From Candidatus Desulfofervidaceae bacterium (lineage in GTDB: Bacteria; Desulfobacterota; Desulfofervidia; Desulfofervidales; Desulfofervidaceae), in contig JAGHCL010000182.1 in assembly GCA_021160485.1 (NCBI GenBank), positions 1 through 7,665 on the forward strand: a stretch of DNA of 7,665 nucleotides, read 5' to 3'. The notes under the pieces are model-generated. The model did not search any database and was not told where the DNA came from. It saw only the letters and a program-made list of their open reading frames with translations. The position numbers and the translations under genes are program-made. Shown piece after piece: positions 1-4,270 of this stretch; positions within the stretch are counted from its first letter, which is position 1; every line of letters begins with the position of its first letter.

Positions 1-82
1 CTATATTTAAATCCAATCCCCTTTTTTGAAGGGCATCTTTGATGATTTCTATGTTCTTTCGGACAAACCTTAAATCCAACAT
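1..82 (-). CDS. serS: Seryl-tRNA synthetase, N-terminal fragment (cut by window start)
   Basis: Reading the minus strand from the ATG at 82-80 gives 27 codons that start MLDLRFVRKN and continue with IIKDALQKRG before running off the left edge. This matches the very conserved start of class II seryl-tRNA synthetase (M-L-D-x-x-x-[VLI]-R-x-N, then a K-x-A-L-x-x-R-G helix), which begins the long antiparallel coiled-coil arm that grips the tRNA. The enzyme charges tRNA-Ser (and tRNA-Sec) with serine in the cytoplasm. None of the catalytic domain is inside the window. The start is set by the family alignment: the sequence matches from the first methionine. No Shine-Dalgarno sequence lies just upstream; a promoter-like sequence sits directly before the ATG instead (see 90-118). 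The gene is divergent from the CGGC gene. The fragment is short but distinctive. Confidence 0.85.
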   Translation of the reverse strand, partial: MLDLRFVRKNIEIIKDALQKRGLDLNI

Positions 83-89
83 GGCCAGA

Positions 90-118
90 TTTTTAGCATG
101 GGGGTTGATGAAAGTCAA
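90..118 (-). promoter_or_regulatory. Putative serS promoter giving a leaderless or near-leaderless mRNA
   Basis: On the minus strand TTGACT (118-113) is followed after exactly 17 bases by TAAAAA (95-90). The -35 matches the sigma-70 consensus at five of six positions and the -10 at four of six. A start site 6-8 bases past the -10 would fall at about 82-84, on or next to the serS ATG at 82. This fits the absence of a ribosome binding site there. The element was found by eye, so its use is inferred. Confidence 0.45.
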
Positions 119-239
119 TAAAACTTAAAAAACTCCTACAATTCAAAAGCTATTCTTTCCCCTTTAAGCCCAAAAATCCGCGACCTCTTTTTGGATAAGG
201 TATTTTAAACAAGAAAATGAGAAAAAATTAGGTCTTTAT

Positions 240-268
240 TTGACTTCAACTCTTTTTTGTTTTATCAT
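240..268 (+). promoter_or_regulatory. Sigma-70-like promoter for the CGGC-domain gene
   Basis: TTGACT (240-245) and TATCAT (263-268) are separated by 17 bases, the ideal spacing, with five of six matches at each box. Transcription would start near 275, leaving a leader of about 105 bases before the ATG at 383. That leader contains the palindrome at 293-307 and the hairpin at 314-343. It is the best promoter in the spacer and points at the CGGC gene. Confidence 0.6.
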
Positions 269-292
269 TGTTCTTACCCCGTGAGTGTGTTA

Positions 293-307
293 TCACCTTT
301 TAGGTGA
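293..307. promoter_or_regulatory. 15-bp palindrome, possible operator, in the CGGC leader
   Basis: TCACCT-TTT-AGGTGA is a perfect inverted repeat with 6-base arms and a 3-base centre. It lies about 20 bases downstream of the expected transcription start, a typical place for a repressor to block initiation or elongation. The AGGTGA arms vaguely resemble half-sites of metal-dependent (DtxR/MntR-like) repressors, but the match is too loose to name a regulator. It could also fold as a small RNA hairpin. Confidence 0.35.
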
Positions 308-313
308 ATATGT

Positions 314-343
314 GTCCTGCCCCCTCCTTAGGGGGGGCAGGAC
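314..343 (+). promoter_or_regulatory. Stable GC-rich hairpin in the 5' leader of the CGGC gene
   Basis: GTCCTGCCCCC (314-324) pairs perfectly with GGGGGCAGGAC (333-343), an 11-bp stem closed by an 8-base loop. It is followed by AATTACATTCC rather than a T run, so it is not a standard intrinsic terminator for the forward strand, and the reverse strand also lacks a T tract. It sits between the promoter and the ribosome binding site at 371-379. It could be an mRNA-stabilising 5' hairpin, a processing site, or part of an attenuator. Confidence 0.5.
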
Positions 344-382
344 AATTACATTCCAATCTATTTTCTTTTTAGGAGGTGAGCC

Positions 383-742
383 ATGAAGAAGATTTTAGTT
401 GTTGCTTGTGACAATATTAGGGATAAGCACTGTATTGCTTGTTTAAAGTGTTTTAAGGCCTTGGCTCGGAGAGAGGGAGAGTTTGCTCGGTATAAAGATG
501 AAGAGGTGCAGGTAGTAGGATGGACAACCTGTGGCGGCTGTCCAGGTATGGTAATACCTAGGGTGCTGTTAACCAAAGAATTATCTGAACTTTACGGGAA
601 TGAATTTGATGTTATTCATCTTGGTACCTGTATGGTTAAGGCTACCAGTATCTGTAATTGCTCTATAAACTTAGAGGAACTCAAACAAAAGCTAGAGAAC
701 CTTTTTGGCAAAGAAGTGGTCATCGGGACACATAATTATTAA
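383..742 (+). CDS. CGGC domain-containing cysteine-rich protein
   Basis: A complete 119-residue cytoplasmic protein with no signal peptide or membrane segment. It carries the hallmark CGGCPG motif (residues 50-55) preceded by a V-G-W-T-T strand, an N-terminal cysteine run (C9, C17, C20, C23, with H16), and further cysteines at 83, 91 and 93. The order (first strand with Cys, C-x2-C-x2-C-F-K-A, T-T-C-G-G-C-P-G, D-V-I-H-L-G-T-C) fits the CGGC family (PF08821), which is common in anaerobes. The biochemical role of that family is not established; metal or Fe-S binding through the cysteines is a reasonable inference. A strong AGGAGGTGA site at 371-379 fixes the start at 383. It appears to be transcribed alone: its own promoter lies at 240-268 and a strong terminator follows at 771-796. 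Nine cysteines in 119 residues is unusually high. Confidence 0.88.
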   Translation: MKKILVVACDNIRDKHCIACLKCFKALARREGEFARYKDEEVQVVGWTTCGGCPGMVIPRVLLTKELSELYGNEFDVIHLGTCMVKATSICNCSINLEELKQKLENLFGKEVVIGTHNY

Positions 743-770
743 TAGCTTTCTTGACAGATGTGCTACAATT

Positions 771-796
771 AAAGCAGCCTTCGGGCTGCTTTTTTC
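771..796 (+). terminator. Intrinsic terminator after the CGGC gene
   Basis: AAAGCAGCC (771-779), a TTCG tetraloop (780-783) and GGCTGCTTT (784-792) form a 9-bp stem closed by the extra-stable UUCG loop, running into a T tract up to 796. This is a textbook Rho-independent terminator. It lies 28 bases after the CGGC stop codon and 23 bases before the start of the membrane protein, so it separates the two genes or attenuates readthrough. Confidence 0.88.
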
Positions 797-806
797 TTAT
801 TTTAAA

Positions 807-813
807 AAGAGGG
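807..813 (+). promoter_or_regulatory. Ribosome binding site fixing the transporter start at 820
   Basis: AAGAGGG lies 6 bases before the ATG at 820. It decides the start. The in-frame TTG at 751 would place the terminator at 771-796 inside the coding region and would add a non-conserved 23-residue N-terminus. Confidence 0.65.
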
Positions 814-819
814 TATAAA

Positions 820-1845
820 ATGTGGGGCGCTGTGTTAAGAGAGAGCCTAACGGTTACGAGTTTTGTCTTTATTATTATGGTTGTGGTGGATTTTGTTGAT
901 GTCTTTTCCCAGCAGAGATTAACTTCTTTTTTACAGGGTGGTCGCTGGCGTCAATATCTCTTAGCCGCCTTTCTGGGGGCAACTCCTGGTTGTCTTGGTG
1001 CCTTTATGGTAGTGAGCTTATATATTCACGGTCGCTTAAGTATGGGAGCATTGATCGGTTGTATGGTGGCTACTTCTGGCGATGAAGCCTTTGTTATACT
1101 GGCTAAAATACCTCAAGTAGCAATGTGGTTAACGGTTTTGCTTTTTGTTTTGGGTCTGATTGCTGCCTGGCTGGCAGATATTTTCTTAAATACATTTCAC
1201 ATTACTCCTTCAATTCAGTGTTGTCCGGTGCAGACCTTTCACCCTGAAAAGGTAGAGCCGGTATTTACCTTAACCAGCCTCAAAAAGAATTTTGGATTCC
1301 TTTCTTTCCATCGTTTTCTGCTTCTTTTATTGGTTATTTTTACCCTATCTTTATTTCTTGCCGGCCGCATTGGTCCTCCACACTGGAACTGGGTGCGGGT
1401 GACCTTTACCCTTCTCCTGTTCCTTAGTTTAGGTATTACTATTTTTGCCTCTGAGCACTATTTAGAAGAGCACATCTGGGACCACCTTATCCAAAAACAC
1501 CTGTGGCGGATTTTTCTCTGGACGTTTGGTGCATTGTTATTTATAAAAATTGGGCTTACTTATTGGCATCTGAAAGCATTTGTTAAACAGCATTTAGCTT
1601 GGGTCTTGCTAACAAGTGCCCTAGTAGGAATTATTCCTGAATCCGGCCCACATCTTATCTTTGTTTTTCTCTTTATCCAAGAAATAATTCCTTTTTCTGT
1701 TCTACTTACTTCCTCTATTGTTCAAGATGGCCATGGTATGCTCCCGTTATTTTCTGCCAGCCTGAAGGACAGTTTGTGGGTAAAGTTGTTTAATTTTTGT
1801 TTGGGCTTGGCCATAGGAGGATCTCTGTATCTTTTGGGTTTTTAA
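820..1845 (+). CDS. ArsP_2 / putative manganese transporter family membrane protein
   Basis: A 341-residue, very hydrophobic integral membrane protein with about ten membrane-spanning stretches split by a polar middle (roughly residues 130-160 and 210-230). It shows the signatures of the 10-TM heavy-metal exporter family (PF11449, ArsP_2; often annotated putative manganese transporter or arsenic efflux protein): ATPGC at 54-58, TSGDEAF at 85-91, a His/Glu-rich segment with HYLEEHIWDH at 213-222, PESGPH at 273-278 and SIVQDGHG at 299-306. The two halves (P-G-C/G-D-E and S-G-P-H/Q-D-G-H) look like an internal inverted duplication. The conserved acidic, His and Cys residues in membrane segments suggest metal ion or oxyanion movement, but the substrate is not proven for this family. 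It is bracketed by terminators at 771-796 and 1849-1878. I found no convincing promoter of its own, so expression may depend on readthrough. Confidence 0.85.
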   Translation: MWGAVLRESLTVTSFVFIIMVVVDFVDVFSQQRLTSFLQGGRWRQYLLAAFLGATPGCLGAFMVVSLYIHGRLSMGALIGCMVATSGDEAFVILAKIPQVAMWLTVLLFVLGLIAAWLADIFLNTFHITPSIQCCPVQTFHPEKVEPVFTLTSLKKNFGFLSFHRFLLLLLVIFTLSLFLAGRIGPPHWNWVRVTFTLLLFLSLGITIFASEHYLEEHIWDHLIQKHLWRIFLWTFGALLFIKIGLTYWHLKAFVKQHLAWVLLTSALVGIIPESGPHLIFVFLFIQEIIPFSVLLTSSIVQDGHGMLPLFSASLKDSLWVKLFNFCLGLAIGGSLYLLGF

Positions 1846-1848
1846 GTT

Positions 1849-1878
1849 GCATTTTGCAATTGCAAAATGCTTTGTTTT
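1849..1878 (+). terminator. Intrinsic terminator built on a 22-bp perfect palindrome
   Basis: The bases at 1849-1870 read the same on both strands (GCATTTTGC, AATT, GCAAAATGC), giving a 9-bp stem with a 4-base loop, followed by TTTGTTTT. It starts 3 bases after the transporter stop codon. The stem is AT-rich and so weaker than the terminator at 771-796, but placement and T tract support the call. Confidence 0.7.
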
Positions 1879-1996
1879 GGCGATGGGTAATCGTTTAAAA
1901 ATTTACACATTTACTTATTTTGAAAGCATAGAAGTTTCTTTTTGGACCGTGGCTAATGTTGTATTTACCCTGAAGACACAAAAAGGAAAAAACAAG

Positions 1997-2016
1997 TTAT
2001 GCTAAAAATGGCATAA
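1997..2016. promoter_or_regulatory. Inverted repeat TTATGC-N8-GCATAA upstream of the DUF89 gene
   Basis: Perfect 6-base arms (1997-2002 and 2011-2016) are separated by 8 bases and followed by TTTTTG. It ends 31 bases before the GTG start of the DUF89 gene. It may be an operator, or a weak hairpin in the leader. The rest of the 1879-2047 spacer is AT-rich with no clear gene, and I did not find a well-spaced -35/-10 pair there. Confidence 0.35.
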
Positions 2017-2034
2017 TTTTTGCTTAACTCTATT

Positions 2035-2042
2035 AAGGAGGT
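2035..2042 (+). promoter_or_regulatory. Ribosome binding site supporting a GTG start at 2048
   Basis: AAGGAGGT lies 5 bases before GTG at 2048. An ATG overlaps it at 2046-2048, but that frame stops at once (ATG-TGA), so GTG is the working start. Confidence 0.7.
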
Positions 2043-2047
2043 AGAAT

Positions 2048-2908
2048 GTGAAGGTATTTCTAGAATGCATTCCCTGCTTTTTAAAACAGGCTTTGGAGGC
2101 AGTGCGGCTGGCGACATTAGATGAAACTTTACAAGAAAAGGCTCTGCGAGTAGTGCTTCAAGAGATAGGTAAGATTTCATGGAATACTTCACCACCTCAC
2201 ATCGGGTGGAAAGTGCACCGATTAGTGAAACAAATTACTGGTAATTCTGACCCTTATGCTCTGTTGAAAGAACAGTCCAATGAAACAGCTTTAAGACTTT
2301 ATCCTGGATTAGAAACAAGAGTAAAGGAGGCGGTAGACCCTTTTGAGATGGCTGTGCGTTTGGCCTTAGCAGGAAACATGATTGATTTTGGCGCCAGACC
2401 CGGTGAAAAGGTGGATATAGAAAAAGAGATAGAGGAAGTTATGCATGCTCCTCTGGATAAGAGGGCTTTAGCTGGTTTTAAAAATGCCGTGGTTCGAGCG
2501 AATCGAGTGTTATTTTTGGGTGATAATGCCGGCGAGATTGTGTTTGATAAACTTTTGATTCAGCAGATTGGTCCGGAGAAAATTACTTATGCCGTTAAGG
2601 CAAAACCTATTATTAATGATGCTACTTTGGAAGATGCGAAGGTAGTGGGATTAACGGAATTGGTGCCTGTAATAGATAATGGTAGTGATTATCCCGGCAC
2701 AGTCCTGACAGCGTGCAGTCAGACATTTTTAGATATTTACAAGAGAGCAGACATAGTTGTGGCCAAGGGGCAGGGTAATTATGAAACTCTAAATGATGTG
2801 GATAAGCCAATTGTCTTTTTATTAAAAGTGAAATGTCCAGTGATAGCAAGGGATGTAAAAAAACAGGTAGGAGACCTTGTTATTTATTTACATAATGTTT
2901 ATATTTAA
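2048..2908 (+). CDS. DUF89 / ARMT1-like metal-dependent phosphatase
   Basis: A complete 286-residue cytoplasmic protein of the DUF89 family (PF01937). Members are Mn/Ni/Co-dependent phosphatases; characterised eukaryotic and bacterial relatives act as metabolite damage-control enzymes on sugar and cofactor phosphates. The exact substrate here cannot be read from sequence. Visible landmarks are an N-terminal ECIPC (C7, C10) typical of the bacterial/archaeal branch, a helical domain to about residue 145, AGNMIDFG (108-115), then the catalytic fold with GDNAGEIVFD (158-167), NDAT (190-193), DNGSD (210-214), KGQGNYE (240-246) and KCPVIARD (262-269). The Asp/Asn in the GDNAGE and DNGSD motifs are the expected metal ligands. 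Length matches the prokaryotic family, and the start is GTG with a strong ribosome binding site. The first DUF5320 gene begins 31 bases downstream with no terminator between, so they are probably co-transcribed. Confidence 0.9.
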   Translation: MKVFLECIPCFLKQALEAVRLATLDETLQEKALRVVLQEIGKISWNTSPPHIGWKVHRLVKQITGNSDPYALLKEQSNETALRLYPGLETRVKEAVDPFEMAVRLALAGNMIDFGARPGEKVDIEKEIEEVMHAPLDKRALAGFKNAVVRANRVLFLGDNAGEIVFDKLLIQQIGPEKITYAVKAKPIINDATLEDAKVVGLTELVPVIDNGSDYPGTVLTACSQTFLDIYKRADIVVAKGQGNYETLNDVDKPIVFLLKVKCPVIARDVKKQVGDLVIYLHNVYI

Positions 2909-2939
2909 TTATTAAACAAAGTTAAGGAGGTGAAACAAT

Positions 2940-3155
2940 ATGCCAAGATTAAATGGGACAGGCCCTTTAGGTATGGGGCCAATGACAGGCAGAGGTTTAG
3001 GTTATTGTCCTGGTGTAATAAGACCTGGTATACCCCCTGCCGGCTATGCCACGATTCCTTACTATGGAAGAGGATGGCGAAGGGGGTTTGGTCGGGGTCG
3101 TGGTGCTGGTAGAGGCTTTGGCAGGGGCTTTGGCCAGCGTAGAAGATTTTGGTAG
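2940..3155 (+). CDS. DUF5320 small Gly/Arg-rich protein (short form)
   Basis: A 71-residue protein that opens with the DUF5320 (PF17253) signature GTGPLGMGPMTGRGLGYC (residues 6-23, single Cys at 23). It then becomes a Gly/Arg/aromatic tail with repeated GRG and RGFG units (residues 43-65) and ends QRRRFW. It is very basic and likely disordered. Unlike its downstream neighbour it has no coiled-coil tail, so it is a short form of the family. The function of DUF5320 is unknown; members often sit next to NifX/NifB-type cluster-binding proteins and ParA/Mrp-type ATPases in anaerobes. An ideal AAGGAGGTGA at 2924-2933 sets the start, and other frames over the same DNA lack this conserved motif. The RGG-like tail could bind nucleic acid or protein partners; that is inference. 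Confidence 0.82.
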   Translation: MPRLNGTGPLGMGPMTGRGLGYCPGVIRPGIPPAGYATIPYYGRGWRRGFGRGRGAGRGFGRGFGQRRRFW

Positions 3156-3170
3156 TAAATTTTAAAAGAA

Positions 3171-3180
3171 AGGAGGTGAG
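3171..3180 (+). promoter_or_regulatory. Ribosome binding site fixing the second DUF5320 start at 3185
   Basis: AGGAGGTGAG sits just upstream of ATG 3185, and the protein matches its family directly from that Met. An upstream in-frame GTG at 3149 lies inside the previous gene, would include the ribosome binding site in the coding region, and is rejected as the start. Confidence 0.8.
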
Positions 3181-3184
3181 AAAG

Positions 3185-3523
3185 ATGCCAGCAGGAGATG
3201 GCACTGGACCACTTGGTTTAGGACCGATGACAGGTAGAGGTATGGGTTATTGTGCTGGATTTGGAGTGCCTGGTTATGCTAATCCTTGGCCACGCTGGGG
3301 TTTAGGTTTTGGCTGGGGCAGAGGTAGAGGTTGGCGCTGGTGGTATAGAGCAACAGGCCTACCTGGTTGGGCTCGTTTTGGTTATGCAGGTAGTGCGTTC
3401 CCTCGATTTGGTGCTGAAGATGAGCTTACTTTCTTAAAAGAGCAGGCTAGATTTCTGGAGCAGCAGTTGAAGGTCGTTAGCCAGCGTATTGGGGAGTTAG
3501 AGAAGGCTGGGGGAGAGCAATGA
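3185..3523 (+). CDS. DUF5320 protein with C-terminal coiled coil
   Basis: A 112-residue protein in three parts. The DUF5320 signature (GDGTGPLGLGPMTGRGMGYC, residues 4-23, Cys at 23) comes first. A Gly/Trp/Arg-rich middle follows (residues 25-75, with WGRGRGWRWW at 44-53). The end is a charged heptad-like coiled coil from about 77 to 107 (E-D-E-L-T-F-L-K-E-Q then F-L-E-Q-Q-L-K-V-V). This is the standard layout of the family; the coiled coil suggests oligomerisation or pairing with a partner. It shares its first 23 residues closely with the upstream 71-residue protein, so the pair looks like an old tandem duplication with diverged tails. The gap between them is 29 bases. Biochemical function is unknown. 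The neighbouring NifX-type protein ends in a similar Gly-rich plus coiled-coil tail, which hints at a shared complex (inference). Confidence 0.85.
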   Translation: MPAGDGTGPLGLGPMTGRGMGYCAGFGVPGYANPWPRWGLGFGWGRGRGWRWWYRATGLPGWARFGYAGSAFPRFGAEDELTFLKEQARFLEQQLKVVSQRIGELEKAGGEQ

Positions 3524-3535
3524 TGCCTTTTAAGG

Positions 3536-3571
3536 GGGGTGGGTAAATAGTGCTTGCCCACCCTCTTATTT
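3536..3571 (+). terminator. Terminator-like hairpin after the DUF5320 pair
   Basis: GGGTGGG (3537-3543) pairs with CCCACCC (3557-3563) around a 13-base loop, with possible flanking G-T wobbles, and is followed by TCTTATTTC. The stem is strong but the T tract is interrupted, so termination may be partial. It lies 13 bases after the DUF5320 stop and before a new promoter. Confidence 0.6.
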
Positions 3572-3572
3572 C

Positions 3573-3600
3573 TTGCCAGAAGAGAAAGAAGTGGTATAAA
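3573..3600 (+). promoter_or_regulatory. Putative promoter of the NifX-MIP18-MBL-def-fmt operon
   Basis: TTGCCA (3573-3578) and TATAAA (3595-3600) are 16 bases apart, a good sigma-70-like pair. It lies directly after the terminator-like hairpin and 64 bases before the NifX-type start codon. Transcription would begin near 3607. Confidence 0.5.
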
Positions 3601-3610
3601 GAATAATTTA

Positions 3611-3638
3611 GGGTGGGTGCAAAGTAGGCACTGAACCC
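3611..3638 (+). promoter_or_regulatory. Leader hairpin upstream of the NifX-type gene
   Basis: GGGT (3611-3614) and GTGC (3617-3620) can pair with ACCC (3635-3638) and GCAC (3628-3631), giving an 8-bp stem with a small internal loop and the 7-base loop AAAGTAG. It would sit at the extreme 5' end of the transcript from the promoter at 3573-3600, and could stabilise the mRNA or bind a regulator. Weak evidence by eye only. Confidence 0.3.
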
Positions 3639-3664
3639 GCATTTATATTTTAGGGAGGAATAAA

Positions 3665-4270
3665 ATGAAAGTAGTTATCAGTGCGGTAGCACCGTCTTTA
3701 GATGCACAGGTAGAACCTCGTTTTGGTCGTGCGCCTTATTTTATTTTGGTGGACACAGATACAATGTCTCTAGTGGAAGCAATTGAAAACCCCTTTGCAG
3801 CCCAAGCAAGTGGCGTGGGTATCCAAGCAGCTCAACTGGTGCTTGATAAAGGGGCTCAGGCCGTAATTACAGGTAATATCGGTCCCAAGGCCTTCCAGGT
3901 CTTTATTTCTGCAGACATACCGGTGATTACGGGAGTAAGTGGCACAGTTAAAGAAGCAGCGGAGCAGTTTAAGCAAGGTAAGTTGAAACCAACCAATAGT
4001 GCAACCTCAGCTGCCCATAGTGGTGGTGGCTGGGGCCGTGGCATGGGCATGGGTATGGGTATGGGCATGGGAATGGGCATGGGTCGTGGCATGGGCGGTG
4101 GTCGTGGTATGGGAATGGGCATGGGTCGTGGTATGGGTTCCCCAATGGCTGGAATGGGAAGTGGGAGTTCAGCTGAAATAGAAACTCTAAAACAACAAGT
4201 GGATAAAATGCAACAAATGTTAGAAGGAATTATGAAAAAATTAGATTCTCTGGAGAAAAAGGATAAATGA
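3665..4270 (+). CDS. NifX/NifB-type cluster-binding protein with Met-Gly repeat and coiled-coil tail
   Basis: A 201-residue protein. Residues 1-108 form a dinitrogenase iron-molybdenum cofactor-binding domain (PF02579, RNase H-like fold; NifX/NafY/MTH1175 type), with RFGRAPYF at 19-26, GVGIQAAQLVLDKG at 50-63 and GNIGPKAF at 70-77. Such domains bind or carry Fe-S or Mo-Fe-S clusters. No nitrogenase genes are in view, so a nitrogenase role should not be assumed. Residues 111-123 are a Ser/Gly linker. Residues 124-158 are a Met-Gly repeat with Arg interruptions (12 Met; two more at 161 and 164). Residues 170-200 are a charged coiled coil (EIETLKQQVDKMQQMLEGIM). The tail repeats the layout of the neighbouring DUF5320 protein. 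The ribosome binding site is GGGAGGA at 3653-3659. The stop overlaps the next start (ATGA). Confidence 0.9.
   Translation: MKVVISAVAPSLDAQVEPRFGRAPYFILVDTDTMSLVEAIENPFAAQASGVGIQAAQLVLDKGAQAVITGNIGPKAFQVFISADIPVITGVSGTVKEAAEQFKQGKLKPTNSATSAAHSGGGWGRGMGMGMGMGMGMGMGRGMGGGRGMGMGMGRGMGSPMAGMGSGSSAEIETLKQQVDKMQQMLEGIMKKLDSLEKKDK
4037..4138 (+). repeat. In-frame hexamer repeat encoding Met-Gly
   Basis: Near-perfect tandem units of the form GGNATG (GGCATG, GGTATG, GGAATG), interrupted by three further CGT-containing units after the opening CGT, encode (Met-Gly)n with Arg at residues 125, 141, 147 and 155. Seven units run without a break from residue 126 to 139. A 6-bp period keeps the reading frame when units are gained or lost, so length may vary between strains. 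It also produces misleading open frames on both strands. Confidence 0.9.

Noticed and set aside
314..343. GC-rich hairpin as an intrinsic terminator or riboswitch
   Set aside because: No T tract follows on either strand, and no known riboswitch core could be recognised; it is kept only as a leader hairpin.
358..576. 72-residue minus-strand open frame over the CGGC gene start
   Set aside because: It overlaps the CGGC coding region and ribosome binding site in antisense and shows no recognisable family or ribosome binding site.
751..819. TTG start at 751 for the transporter and a TTGACA...TACAAT pair at the same place as a promoter
   Set aside because: The TTG start would translate the terminator hairpin; ATG 820 has a ribosome binding site and fits the family. 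TTGACA and TACAAT are only 7 bases apart, too close for a sigma-70 promoter.
1879..2047. Spacer upstream of DUF89 examined for a gene or promoter
   Set aside because: The minus-strand frame at 1965-2195 overlaps the DUF89 start and has no family features. No -35/-10 pair with proper spacing was found; only the inverted repeat at 1997-2016 stands out.
2930..3112. 60-residue plus-strand frame overlapping the first DUF5320 gene
   Set aside because: It starts inside the ribosome binding site region, lacks the conserved DUF5320 motif and is an off-frame reading of the same DNA.
3856..4181. Pro-Met-Ile-rich antisense frame (3856-4122) and Val-Trp-Ala-rich plus frame (3999-4181)
   Set aside because: Both are by-products of the 6-bp Met-Gly repeat read in other frames; the real frame is the one continuous with the NifX domain.
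3665..4270. Evidence for a nitrogenase (nif) locus
   Set aside because: Only the generic cluster-binding domain is present; no nifHDK, nifB or nifE/N gene lies in the window, and such domains are common in non-diazotrophic anaerobes.
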